DNA of 64,000 bases, taken from assembly GCF_905404315.1 (NCBI RefSeq), contig NC_066301.1, positions 3,224,001-3,288,000 of the forward strand. Direction: 5' to 3'. The notes under the pieces were generated by a model, which did not search any database, was not told where the DNA came from, and saw only the letters and a program-made list of their open reading frames with translations. The stretch is from Leptidea sinapis. Lineage: Eukaryota; Arthropoda; Insecta; Lepidoptera; Pieridae. How positions within the stretch are numbered: the stretch's first letter is position 1; the number at the start of each line of letters is the position of its first letter. The position numbers and the translations under genes were made by a program. Positions 1-11,038 of the stretch are shown here, one piece after another.

Positions 1-1194
1 GCTAAATTATATTAGAGAGATAAACACGTACATCTATATAAACAAGAAATAAAATTTATGTGCTTAGTAACAATCAAAATAGAAAAGAGAAAAAAAAGAC
101 CAAAGCAAAGTACAGATTATGACGGCTGTGATAATAAATATTATTGTTTATTACATAGGTATCGGTATTTCATTTACTATTTACTCTATTTAAATTAAAT
201 TATAATGTAACATAAGGTTGAATAACTAATTTAAACTTTTAAATCTTACTAAGTAGTTATCTTTTAATCATACTACCTAATTAATTTTTTTAAAACATCA
301 ATAACTCCTACTCTTAAGGCGCGGTCATACCTCAATATTCACAAAAATTGGTACCTTAGAGAGTCGATTACAACACAACGCAATGAAAATATTCCGGCGG
401 AAAAATTACATTACAAAAAGAAGGACTTAAACAAAAATTTGAACCGAATAGAATATTTATATATAATTTAAAATATCCAATAAATATTTGGAAGTTGCTT
501 CCCAAAAATAAACTTTGGAGTTAAAAATCTCTGAATTTTTAGCGATAACAACATACGTTTTCTTAAAGAATTTAAAAGAATTAGCATTTTTCTAAAACTT
601 ACACCGAACAAATATTCATGCTTCGTATAAATCCCTCACTTCAAGCATTTTTTATTCTATATACAGTTTGACTCAACATATTTTTAATATTATTTATATT
701 GCTCAAATAGCCATACTTTTTATTGGTTTAATTATATAGAAGCTGGTTTAAGGTAAGCTTTTTACAATTGCAATGAATCTGAAAAGCCTTATGGCCTTAC
801 AAATAAACTTGATATAAAGTTATAACTGAGAATAAACCAAGAATATGCAAAATGGTTACAAATAGACATTTTGTTTATGATTGGTTTATTTGGACTGTCT
901 GATATTCGGAAAACTGCAGATTTTTTTTTGTCTTGAGAGTATTGTCCGCGATATAGTCATAGTTTTGCATAGTTAATGATATCTTAGTAAAAAAATCTTT
1001 ATATTTAATTAACAATATTTTTTTTTATTACAACTTATTCTAATATACAAATACTGTATAATTACGAAAGGTGCTAATCTTATGGAAAGGTAAGCAAAAC
1101 TTGTATATGCTAAACTTGTAAATTAAAAATAAGCTCAATTAGGTCAGTTACTTTTTTTTCATTAGTGTTAATAATTAATGTACTTTAGTGATGA
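1..1194. other. AT-rich stretch, no gene recognised
   Basis: No coding frame of note, RNA gene or repeat family shared with the rest of the window was recognised. If the exon at 3199..3265 is real, this could be part of its first intron. Confidence 0.4.
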
Positions 1195-1380
1195 CACGAA
1201 TTATATTTGAAAACAAAATTTATGAACGACGCGGGACCCAAGCCCGTGACCTCTCTTTTCTCGTTCAACTCTCAGGTTGTGGCTTCATCTATAGTATCTA
1301 TTTTATTTAAAGTTAAAGCAGATTCGAGTTAATCCCAGAATTGAGGGTTATCTATCACTTTAAAAATATCAAATTGTATA
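1195..1380 (-). repeat. Family T tRNA-bearing foldback element, damaged copy
   Basis: Read on the minus strand it has the family order: an arm containing GATAACCCTCA and CTGGGATTAA, a leader with CCACAACCTGAGAGTTGAAC, the T-arm half of the tRNA-like core, then the opposite arm ATAAATTTTGTTTTC. The 5' half of the tRNA core is missing. Compare the copies at 17.2, 25.6 and 49.0-50.3 kb. Confidence 0.65.
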
Positions 1381-2277
1381 CTTTACTGGCGTTTAATTAA
1401 TATATATATTTTGAATAAACAAAAGAAAATCATTAAAATAAATGCTCATTTGCAGCTTAGCCTCATGATCAACACAAATATTGTACTACTGGTTGTAGCG
1501 TTTACAATCCTAGTCAGTCCGCACCTTAACGAGGAAGCACGATTACTGAAAATATCTATGTGTGTAAAGTTCATTATAATTTTTAAGGAGACTAAATAAC
1601 GGTGCACGAAAATCAGCGTTTTCCGTGCTTCTATTATTTGCAAATAATTATTTCTTTTTTACAGCACGCACATGTGTGCGAACTGGCACTAAATAGCGTA
1701 TTTTATTAAGAAGATCAATACAATCGTAGCGATTGTGACAAATGTCATATTATAGCATCACTTCAAGATTCTAGATTTTAGATCCAAAATGCAATACTTT
1801 TTTTAACAGTTCATCATAAGAGATAGTTATGGAATATCGGATAGGTTTGTTTGTTATATACTTATAAGAGCTCGTGATTATGTCGATGAAATATGTTAGT
1901 CAATCGTGTTCCGCTTAGATATAACGTGGGGGAGCGATATTACCAATGGTGGTGATTCGCTCGAACAAACAGTTTCAACTAAGATCGTCGCAACGTAGAA
2001 ATCCACCGTACTATTTCTGATTCGGAATTTGTTCAAACTTTTTATTACAAAATGTTTCTTTCGTAACTCATATCAATTCTCAACTGAATATCTAAGCGAT
2101 GTGAGTTCATTGTGCATGAGAACTAAGGCAATGAGTGGAATATAACAATTTCACTTTTAGCTGTATATTATTCATCCGAGACGTTGGAATATTATATAAT
2201 AAGTCACCATTAATATAATTTACAACACAGTGTGTAACTGCCTGTTAGAATAAAAAAAAATCCTATGTTTCATTTAT
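1381..2277. other. No gene recognised
   Basis: The short frames here have no recognisable domain and look like chance openings in AT-rich DNA. Confidence 0.4.
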
Positions 2278-2590
2278 ATGGAAAAGGAGGACAAACTAGG
2301 GTACGGGTCACCTGGTGTTAAGTGATCACCTCGACCCACATTCTCTTGCAATCAGAGGAATCACAGGTACGTTGCGGGCCTTTAAGGAAGTTGTACGCGC
2401 TTTTTTTAAAGGAACCCATGTTGTATCGTCCCGGAAACACCGTATAAGGTATTTCATTCCACAGCATGTAGTACATGGAAGAAAGCTCCTTTAAAAACCG
2501 TACTTTGGAGGCGGTCCTCACATCCAGATGGTGAGGATGATATTCTAATTTCTGGCGTGTTGTGCAAAGGTGGAATCGGCAGAAGGGATC
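2278..2590 (-). mobile_element. LINE family A, 5'-truncated 3' end
   Basis: This matches the last part of the family A ORF2 and its 3' end (compare 18324..18640): PRTTKLWNELP-like and FKK..Y.FLKG-like stretches, then the GATCACTTAACACCAGGTGA motif. Frames are broken. It is a typical 5'-truncated dead copy. Confidence 0.8.
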
Positions 2591-3192
2591 AGTTAAAAAA
2601 TATGTATTTTATTATTATTATATATATAGAATAAAATTTAAAAAAAATATATTTTTAGAAAATTTCTAGTGTATTTAGATAATAGAAATATTAAGTAAAC
2701 AAATTTACTGATGATCGAACTCAGGGGTATGTACGGCGGAGGTGGACGCTACATCTACGTTTCTCGTTCTTGTACATAAAGGGTATGCATAAATTATAAA
2801 TGTCAAAAAAAGGCTGCAATTGAGAGGCCCTTAAATGCATAAAATAACCCTGAACTACACAATTTTATAAACTTTACTTTATATAAAAGACGATGAGAAA
2901 AGTTTGCGATGCTGTTTTGGATCGGATTACAAATCAATGTGTTTAATATTACGATTTCTGCATTATTTGTATTATATGAATCATTAATTAAATGCTTATA
3001 AATCATGTTAATTGTTTGTCATCACGACTAGACCAGGTTGTTAAATTACAACATCGTAATTAGTGATTTTAATTTTGATTGAAACCAAACATTGTTATAA
3101 AACATTGGATATTATTTGTTTTTTTTTATAAATATTCTTTACTAAATATTTTAAAACATACTACAATAACAAAATATAAAGTAATTAAGTAA
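2591..3192. other. Non-coding, probable first intron of the 3199..3265 exon
   Basis: This lies directly downstream (minus strand) of a GTAAGT donor. No acceptor or second exon was identified. Confidence 0.35.
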
Positions 3193-3198
3193 ACTTAC

Positions 3199-3265
3199 CA
3201 ACGGAGTCCGAACACTTAAAGAACACTGAAACTCCAATTAAAGTTATAAGCGCTGCTCGAGACAT
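3199..3265 (-). CDS. First coding exon of a secreted or membrane protein (signal peptide), partial host gene
   Basis: The minus strand opens with ATG at 3265 and reads 22 codons plus one base before GTAAGTTTAC, a strong splice donor at 3198..3193. The peptide has the three parts of a signal peptide: MSR, a hydrophobic core AALITLIGVSVFF, then KCSDSV. The intron is phase 1, a phase common after signal-peptide exons of extracellular modular proteins. The exon is not covered by any repeat family seen elsewhere in the window, and an NRF-1/EWG-type site lies upstream. The rest of the gene was not found, so the product cannot be named. A chance ATG, hydrophobic run and donor is the alternative. Confidence 0.5.
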
Positions 3266-3540
3266 TGTCACAAACTACCACAAGTCACCGCATACAAAAC
3301 ACATAATATTAGTTACAAGAAATATCACGACTATCACACGATATGTTTAAAATATGTCGTATTCGGTTATATTTTAGGTACCGCGGTAATATCCTCCAGC
3401 GCCTTCGAATATCAACTGTTGGAAGTAAACTTACCCGCTCTAGGACTGTCGTTGGCGCATGCGCTTTCCTTTCAACTTAAATGCAAGGAATCCTCGCTTT
3501 CTCCAGATATCTCAACACGTATTTCTTCTAGTTTAATTTA
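3266..3540 (-). promoter_or_regulatory. Candidate 5' leader and promoter region of the 3199..3265 exon
   Basis: Upstream on the minus strand lies a short GC-richer patch (about 3370..3500) in AT-rich DNA. It holds the palindrome at 3455..3464 and a second GTAAGTTTACTT donor-like site whose intron side is 3424..3435. That site is identical over 12 bases to the donor of the coding exon, so an alternative or 5'-UTR first exon is possible. No TATA box was recognised. Confidence 0.3.
3455..3464. promoter_or_regulatory. NRF-1/EWG-type palindrome GCGCATGCGC
   Basis: A perfect match to the core of the animal NRF-1 site (erect wing in insects), a recurrent element of TATA-less promoters. It lies about 190 bases upstream of the ATG at 3265. 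Confidence 0.4.
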
Positions 3541-3680
3541 AAAATATCTTTGTTTAGTGGAATTCTATTACACAACTTTGACTCACAAGATTATTAGAGA
3601 TAAAAGTTAAACTGTATATAATCCATATATAATCTGTATATAATCAATACCATCATTTTATTAAATCTAACATATTATAC

Positions 3681-3956
3681 TAGTGGGAGGCTCTTTTGCA
3701 CAGGATGCCGACTAGATTATGGGTACCACAACAGCCCCTATTTCTGCCGTGAAGCAGTAATCTGTAAGCATTACTGTGTTTCAGTATGAAGAGCGCCATA
3801 TCTAGTCTACGTCTCAAGGTGACAAGCGCAATTGTAGTGCGGCTCAGAATTTTTGGGTTTTTCAAGAATCCTGAGCGGTGCTGCATTGTAATGGGCAGGG
3901 CGTATCAATTACCATCAACACAACATCCTGCTCGTCTCGTCCCTTACTTTCATAAT
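3681..3956 (-). repeat. R1 short interspersed repeat, near full length
   Basis: Minus-strand copy from GGGACGAGACGAGCAGG to the GGAGGCTC..TTTGCAC end. It contains the inverted pair GCTCAGGATT / AATTCTGAGC that forms a stem, as in the copies at 4.4, 7.9, 28.9, 41.6, 43.1, 46.4 and 61.1 kb. Non-coding. Confidence 0.8.
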
Positions 3957-4419
3957 CAAAATATGTATAGGTATATATCTAGTTTATTTTCATACATTTA
4001 CACACAATATATAACAAAACACAAATAAACATAAGTGAATCTAATATAGTATTAAGTAATAGATCATTTTTATCACAAACTTGATGATAAATCCTTCGTC
4101 AGCAGCCAGAGCGTAGCAAGGTGAATTGAATCACAAAATTGTATGACATCGCGTTACGAATTCACTTGATTGATGATATTTAGCTTACCGCTCAACCGAA
4201 GCACCTAATGTGTGTATTTATGAGGAGCAGACGAATTAACAATGTTATAACTTAATCAAATGAAAAGCAGTGTTAATAATTAATACAGCTATGTTGGAGC
4301 CGCAATTGTGTATTCTAGTTATTGTAATTTTTTGTTATGGCTAACTATAGTGCATATAGATTCCTGTAGATAATAGAGAGATAACTATGGACAACAGACG
4401 CATTTGTATATGTATATAC
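3957..4419. other. No gene recognised
   Basis: AT-rich spacer between two R1 copies. Confidence 0.4.
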
Positions 4420-4662
4420 CACAACGGCGCCTATTGTTTGCCGTGAAGCAGTAACGTGAGAGCATTATAGCATTTCAGTCTGAAGGGCACCGTAGTTAGT
4501 GAAATTACTGGGCAAATGAGACTTAACATCTTAATGTGTCAAGGAGACGAACGCAGTTCTAGTGCCCCTCAGAATTTTTTGGGTGGCACTGCATTGTAAT
4601 GGGCAGTGCGTTACAGCTACCATCAGCTGAACGGCCCTCGTCAAGTCCCTTATTGTCTCATT
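4420..4662 (-). repeat. R1 repeat, internally deleted
   Basis: Same family as 3681..3956, with the inner stem partly lost and the CCTTTGCACAGG end missing. Confidence 0.75.
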
Positions 4663-4904
4663 AAAAATGATTGCCTTATCTTATACCAATTGACTCTCGC
4701 GCCGGTTAATAATCAATTGTCACCGGACACCGGTTCAGTCGCAAGCATATTAATTCATCAGTGGTAAACGAAATAATCGCATCACATAAGAGTACATGGT
4801 GCCGAGCCAACACAAATTGTTACCAGGAGTTCCTAGAGGATTGGTGGAGGCCCTCAGCTGCAGACCAGAAAAAGTTGCAGTCTTTCATTAAAATAATTGC
4901 AATA

Positions 4905-5590
4905 CAAATATGTTGTACCTATTATCGGAATACTGGGTCTCGAAATCTCGAGCGATTTCCAATTCCGTGGCTATCTGGAGAGCAAAGTCAAATTGGCTTC
5001 GAAGAAGCTGGGCGTTATTAATAGAGCACGGCATTACTTCAAGCCGGCCCACATTCTAGCGCTTTACAAGGCGAAGATGCAGCTACATATGGAGTATTGC
5101 TGTCATCTCTAGTCTGGCGCACCTCAGTATCAGCTTGATCCATTTGACCGCGTGCAACGCAGAGCAGCTCGAATTTTTGGGGACCCAGTGCTCTATGAAC
5201 GGATGGATCACATGGCGTTGCGTCGCATTTATGACGGGTAGTGTTCGGAAGAGCTATTTCACCTGATTCCTGCCTCCGAATTTTACCTTCGCCACGACAC
5301 GGCACAAAATAGGATAAAATCATCCGCACCATCTGGATGTGTGTCCTCCACAGCGCGGTTTTCAAGGAGCTTTCTTCCACGTACTACAAAGCTGTGGAAT
5401 GAACTTCCTTGTGCGGTGTTTCCGGTACGATACGACATGGGTACCTTCAAAAAAAGCGCGTACACCTTGCTTAAAGGCCGGCAACGCTCCTATGATTCCT
5501 CTGATGTTGCAAGAGAATGTGGGCGGCGGTGATAACTTAAGACCAGGTGACCCGTACGCTCGCTTGTCCTCCTTTTCCATTACAAAAAAG
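4905..5590 (+). mobile_element. LINE family A, 3' third, broken
   Basis: Translated pieces match residues about 750-967 of the family A ORF2 at 18391..21294: ILGLEIS, LASKKLGVINRA, YFK-AHILALYKA, MEYCCHL, then PRTTKLWNELPCAVFP and FKKSAYTLLKGRQRS. Stops and a deletion around RRDVASL-YRIY show it is dead. It ends with the family's ..CTCCTTTTCCATTACAAAAAAG tail. Confidence 0.85.
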
Positions 5591-6504
5591 TTGATAATTT
5601 TACAATTTGTAATGGGATATTAATTATTAATTTCTAATTATAACACTCATCATCTAAGTAATAGCTGTTATAGAAAGAAGATCTATTATTTCATTGGATT
5701 CAAACAAATAGTTGACGTGGACATAATATAATGATAATTAAGTTTTCTTAAGTTAAAGATGCACAAGAAAGTAATCTTACTTTAACGAATACTTTCGAGC
5801 TATGTAGAGACTTAAAGTTAACATTTAGTTTAAATTCCAGTTGTTGTAATATTTCAAAAGTGCAAACAGGAGTCTTTACTATAAAGCGTGCACTCCAACC
5901 GGTTCACCGCAAACTAATGTACAGAGTGGAGACGATTTCAACTTTAATGTCGATTTGATGTAGGGTAACCATTTATTTATTTTACTATCAAAATTAAATT
6001 CTAATATTTAATCATTTTCCGTCAGCATAAATTTGGTTTCATTGAATAAGATAATATTTGTTTATATTCAAAATTAATCTCTTGTAAATTTTTCTTTTGT
6101 AATGTAAATAAAATTACATTAAGTAATGTTGTAGTTTAGGTACGGAGTACTTGGAAAATTTACAATTGTAGTTAAAAACTCGATTGTCAGCACAGCATGC
6201 ACCTAATGAGCTAGCTATTCATTACATAATTAAATACATTGTTTCTTGTATTGAATAAGGTATTTTTGTTTCCATTGGTATTTTTATTTGATTTATAACA
6301 TTTCGTATCCAAATTTGTAATTAGATAGTAAAATTTAACAACATTTAGTATTGCCACCAGTTAGGGAAATATTATGTAGGAATGCTATCAATACTCCTAG
6401 ACTACACAAATTGTATAATATCTTTTTAATTACCACTATGCATTCATTTTTTGTTTATTCTATTTTTTTTATTCATGTTAATAGAAATTAAATGTTATTG
6501 GTAT
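5591..6504. other. No gene recognised
   Basis: AT-rich sequence without a recognised element. Confidence 0.4.
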
Positions 6505-7010
6505 TCATTTTAAGATTGGTACACCGACTCTTACTTGTTTGACTCGTTTATGCAATTTAACCATAATGTTTACACCAGGAACAGACATAAGCTTATAATG
6601 CCTACTACTCGGCTAAGTCGAGCTTGTAACTCTTTTGTGGGGCGATGTATATGCTTTTACAATAAGATCCCAGAAAATATTCAAAACAAAAGTATGACTA
6701 TATTCAAAAGAATTGTTAAGAAACGTTTGTAGGTGGGTGGCGTGGTAAAGGTAATAAATTATAGTTAACATAAATGACTTTCTTAATGATGCCACAGATT
6801 GGGAATGGAGCGACCGTCCTCAGGCTATTAAATAATAAGATTCATTGTTGAATATAACTTTGTAAACATATTTTTTTGATGAAATTAAAGCCCGCTGTAT
6901 TTGTTGCGCCCATTCTGGCATTATTTTTGGAATGGGTGCTAGTTTTTGACTTTCAATGTCTGATGTCGCATTCTATGTTGAATAAAAATATTTGAATCTG
7001 AATAGACGAA
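6505..7010 (+). mobile_element. LINE family F, 3' end (RT C-terminus and 3' UTR)
   Basis: A 65-codon frame at 6535..6732 reads NVYTRNRHKLIMPTTRLSRA then SFVGRCICFYNKIPENIQN, the C-terminal end of a jockey/CR1-group ORF2. It continues into a 3' UTR with GCCCGCTGTATTTGTTGCGCC and ends in GAATAAAAATATTTGAATC. The same UTR end recurs at 24540..24690. 5'-truncated. Confidence 0.75.
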
Positions 7011-7019
7011 TATTATAAT

Positions 7020-7400
7020 ATACTACCTGACCCGATAGACGTTGTTCTGTATATAATAAATAAAATAATGTTTTTATATGAAATTGTCAATAATATATCA
7101 TAACATCAACAATTATTTCGTAAAATATGCACCCTGCTGTCGTAATGAAATTGTTTCACAGCAGAACTGTCAAACCGTGCGTCAATAAATTCTCTCATAG
7201 AAATTTTGTCTGGACACATCAAAGGAAAAAGAAATTTGTTGTTTTTATTTAATTTAGCAGCATTTTCATATTTATTCACCTTTTAAACCTTCTCTGGACT
7301 TCCACAAATAATTCAAGACCTAAATTTGCCAAATCGTTCCAGCCGTTCTCGAGTTTTAGCGAGACTAACGAAGAGCAATTCATTTTTATATATATAAATA
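7020..7400 (+). repeat. Interspersed non-coding repeat starting CTGACCCG
   Basis: Begins CTACCTGACCCGATAGACGT, like 15255 and 16142, and ends with a stretch resembling CGTTCCAGCCGTTCTCGAG. Family not named; probably a degraded non-autonomous transposon. Confidence 0.4.
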
Positions 7401-7855
7401 TAGCTAAACTGTAGAGATTCTAAATTTGACGTTGATTTTTATACTCATGGTCACCCTAATGTCGTTTACAAAGTGTACGACACACATGTTTAAGTAGTGG
7501 AACTAGGATTAATCTAGCCACAACTTAATTATGGTCACACTATTGTTGTGTTGAACGTCCAAACTTCCTAAAGCATTGTTTATTTAACATTATATACTTG
7601 TTCAAACATTACTCAATATGTAAACAAACTAAAAGTGAGTCAAATTATTATAAAGTTAATGGCTACATTTAAAATAATTTGGTTGTGTTAACAATAATAA
7701 TAGTATATTATTAAAAATAATATAATCTCTAATAAATCTAATAAATCTCGTCAAACAATTACAAATAGTCTATTGTAAATAGGTAAAAATTATTTAATGT
7801 TTTTCTTTATCATTCCACATTGATTCAGAATGTAATTGATACGCATATATTTTCT
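7401..7855. other. No gene recognised
   Basis: AT-rich, with AATAAT and AATCT short repeats around 7690..7750. Confidence 0.4.
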
Positions 7856-8123
7856 TTTTAAATTAGGGTTCAGACGTACAGGACTTTTAGCTGATGGTAA
7901 TTGTTACGCCCTGCACACCTCAAAAAATTTGAGCGGCACTACAATTGCGCCCGTCACCATGAAACATAAAATATTATGTCACATTTGCCCAGTAATTGAA
8001 CTAACACCCTTCAGACGGACACACAATAATGTTTACACATTATTGTTTCACGGCAGAAATAGGTGCCGTTGTGGTATCCATAATCTAGCCGGGATCCTGC
8101 GCAACGGAGCCTTCCTCTGGTAA
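7856..8123 (+). repeat. R1 repeat
   Basis: Plus-strand copy containing GCTGATGGTAATTGTTACGC, TTTGAGCGGCACTACAATTG and the end ATAATCTAGCCGGGATCCTG. The left half of the inner stem is deleted. Confidence 0.75.
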
Positions 8124-8226
8124 TTACTTAGCCTCAAGCTTTTTTCGATATCTAACATTATAATATGATAAAAAAACAATCTACTCATCACTCATTCAAG
8201 GGTTACATTTTTTTACTTTATATTTG

Positions 8227-8281
8227 ATTCTGCACTTTTGCCAAACAAGAGCTACTCTCTTGTTTGACAAAAGTGCAGAAT
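8227..8281. repeat. Near-perfect 25-bp hairpin with a 5-base loop
   Basis: Arms 8227..8251 and 8257..8281 pair over 25 bases with one mismatch; the loop is CTACT. AT-rich flanks extend the pairing imperfectly to about 8205..8297. It matches no other repeat in the window. Confidence 0.85.
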
Positions 8282-8299
8282 ATATAAAAAAAACTATTT

Positions 8300-8935
8300 A
8301 AGATCTTAACTCGGCGTACTCTTATGATCATAAATATTTAAGTGGTTGAGCCACGTTAGGGGCACAGCCAAATTGGGCCAGTCCGCCAGCGTAGTATCAC
8401 TCTCTCAGATAAAACCAATGTAAAAAAGCAGATGAGTCGCTGTAATTCGATGGATCTGTAGGGGAGGTCTAGAAAGAGACAAATGGCAGCACAGTTTACA
8501 AATGGACTATTCCAGTAGGGTATCAGAGTTAATTATTATTCCAATTCACAATCAGGACCTATAGATACACGGGCTACCACTCGTAGTCAGAAGGTTCAAA
8601 GTCTAAGTACTCTAATGATGAAAGTGACTCTTAGCGGAATAATATTAGCATGTCGTAGGTTTTCTATAAATACTTAAGTATGAACATCCACCGCTGTGTG
8701 TGTGAACGAAACTCTACTGCTATTCTTTGTTCATTGTGTGAATACATTGTTGTTAGACTGGCATATCGATATCTCGGGACTCAAACGACGCAAGCAAAAA
8801 AAAGAGACTCTCCTGATCAAAAATTAAAAAAACAACAACTATATGTAAAGTTGTAGATAAACTTTTAAATAACTATAAGTTCATTATAATTAATAGAAAA
8901 ACCTACTTGAAAACACAATAAAATTTCAATAATTA
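8300..8935. other. No gene recognised
   Basis: A patch at about 8350..8620 is less AT-rich but no frame or family was identified. Confidence 0.35.
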
Positions 8936-8939
8936 CAAA

Positions 8940-9560
8940 AAAGCGGCCAAGTGCGTGTAATACTCGCCCATGAAGGATTCATGAATAATTTAGAAGTTCT
9001 TGTAGTTAGTTGTAACTTTGATCGATGTTTTAATAAAAGTGTATTTTTTTCAATTAAGTTATTGATAATACGATTTATGGCGTAAGTATTGAAAAAAAAT
9101 TACTTACTAGATCTCGTTCAAACAAATTTTCGGTGGAAGTTTGCATGGTTATGTACATAATATTTTTTTAGTTTTATCAATCTCTTATTTTAGAAGTTAC
9201 AAGGGGGGGACACATTTTACAACTTTGGAAGTGCCTCTCGACCAAACTATTCTGTTTAGAAAAAAAATGATATCAGAAACCTCAATATCATTTTGAAGAC
9301 CTATCCATATATATCCTATCTATATACAACACGTATGGGTTTGAAGGAAAAATTTTTTTTGAGTTTCAGTTCTAAGTAGAGATTTTTTTCTTTTTGTGTG
9401 TAAAAATCTTAATGCGGTTCACAGAATACATCACATCTTCGTACGAAGTTTCAACTGTATAGTTTGCATAGTTTCAGAAGAAAATGGCTGTGACATACGG
9501 ACGTACAGACAGATAAATCTATAAGGGTTCCGTTTTTTGCCAGTTGGCTATTAAACCCTT
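8940..9560 (+). repeat. Interspersed non-coding repeat (CCAAGTGCGTGT ... GGGTTCCGTTTTTTGCC)
   Basis: The two ends, GCGGCCAAGTGCGTGTAATA with CGCCCATGAAGG at the left and TAAGGGTTCCGTTTTTTGCC at the right, resemble a widespread arthropod non-autonomous repeat. That is from memory; only one copy is present here. Confidence 0.4.
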
Positions 9561-9985
9561 AAAAAAGAGGAAAAGAAGATTTAGCGTTACAAGTAGTAAA
9601 AAACTGTACAACAGTAGTTCAGGATAGAAGCAATTTTATAACTATACAGAGTAACTGATTATAGAAATACTACAAAATTAAGAAGCGCCTGTTTTAATTA
9701 ATTAACTTTCAGAGTCCTCAATTAATTATGAATGAGCTTTGAATTAGTCAGCTACGAGGAGTTTGAAGGCCTTTCTTAACCGACTAATAAATGACTAGTT
9801 CTCGATTTTTATGTATGTTAACTCAGAACTTTATCCTCTGTGGACCGATTTGGATTTATTATTTCATTTAAAAGGTCTCCAGTTTTTTTTTTATTATAAA
9901 AAGTTCAAATCGGGGAATGCAATCTATGAGAAATTCAAAGAATTCCGCAGGTTTTATAGGTAAATATGGCGCATGTTATGTATTT
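9561..9985. other. No gene recognised
   Basis: AT-rich spacer. Confidence 0.4.
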
Positions 9986-9987
9986 GA

Positions 9988-10245
9988 CGACCACTATAGC
10001 CCAGTGGTTAGTGACCCTGCCTACTGAGCTTAGAGGTCCCAGGTTCGAATCCCGGTAGGTGCAATCATTTATATGATGAATATGAATGTTTGTGTCCGAG
10101 TCATGGATGTTTATAAGTATTTATATGTGTTTAAGTAAGTATATTGTATTAAATATATCGTTGTCTTGCACCCATAGTACAGGCTAGGCCTAGTTTCGGG
10201 CAAGATAATTTGTGTAAGAGTGTGTTAATATTATTATTATTATAT
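9988..10245 (+). mobile_element. SINE family S, tRNA-derived, full length
   Basis: The head has RNA polymerase III boxes: A box TAGCCCAGTGG and B box GGTTCGAATCC. A body with ATGATGAATATGAATGTTTG follows, then TAGTTTCGGGCAAGATAATT and a tail ending in (ATT)n. Two minus-strand relatives lie at 30296..30490 and 35880..36015. Confidence 0.8.
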
Positions 10246-10249
10246 AACA

Positions 10250-10482
10250 TACATTATTCTAACGCATTTAGGGTGGGGCTCCCCCGTCATTGTAGCGCAT
10301 CAGCGATGTTTGCGAACGCACATACAGACGACTTTTACGCACTCATGTGGAAACGAGTCGCATCGCTCATGCGCAGGTTGCGGGGGAGATATATGTTGAG
10401 TGTTGTTGTTGATAAGCCTGACTGCCCCATACTGAGGCATGGGATACACACAGTATGTCGTGGCAAGTATTTAAATTAAATT
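10250..10482 (+). pseudogene. C-terminal fragment of a LINE reverse transcriptase
   Basis: The open stretch reads SNAFRVGLPRHCSASAMFA then DDFYALMWKRVASLMRRLR. This is the post-RT C-terminal segment (YNxAFR..LPR.CSAS.MF) of an arthropod LINE, also seen at 22200..22490. Nothing upstream of it remains; the SINE lies directly to its left. Dead fragment. Confidence 0.65.
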
Positions 10483-11030
10483 AAATCAAAATTAAATTAA
10501 ATAAATTTTTATTTTATTCATTTAATTAAATTATGCAATGTGAAATATTATAAACTAACATAGTTCTTAAGAAATTCAAACACTTATGGGCCAACAATCT
10601 AAAATCAATAGATATTATTTATTTTTATTTTTTATAGCGTTTTTTATTCTCAACTGACAAAGAAGACTACAAATAACACCTGGAACTGTTCAATAATAAT
10701 TAATTCGCTAATATAACATATATACTGTTGTAAAATATAGTTGTTTATATATCATTATTACTCTGTGGGTAAGATAAATGTATGGTTCTTGTAACATTAT
10801 CTGTGGTTATCATAATGGGCGTGAAACTGAAATGTGATTATCTTTGTAATGGACGCTTAGCTATATTTGAACTTAAAATATACTACTTCAATTATTAAAA
10901 CTGGATCTTTATTTTAACAATACTTCATATACTCCAACAAAAGTCTTAAAAGGGTTCTTATAAAATTGTACCATCACACTGTGATAGTGATAAATTTTGA
11001 AAGGTACGTTTGTGAAGATAAGAAGCTACT
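10483..11030. other. No gene recognised
   Basis: AT-rich. It adjoins the broken 3' side of the family B element. Confidence 0.4.
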
Positions 11031-11038
11031 ATGCGGAC

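Noticed and set aside
8227..8281. microRNA gene
   Set aside because: A loop of 5 and near-perfect arms are atypical; kept only as a hairpin.
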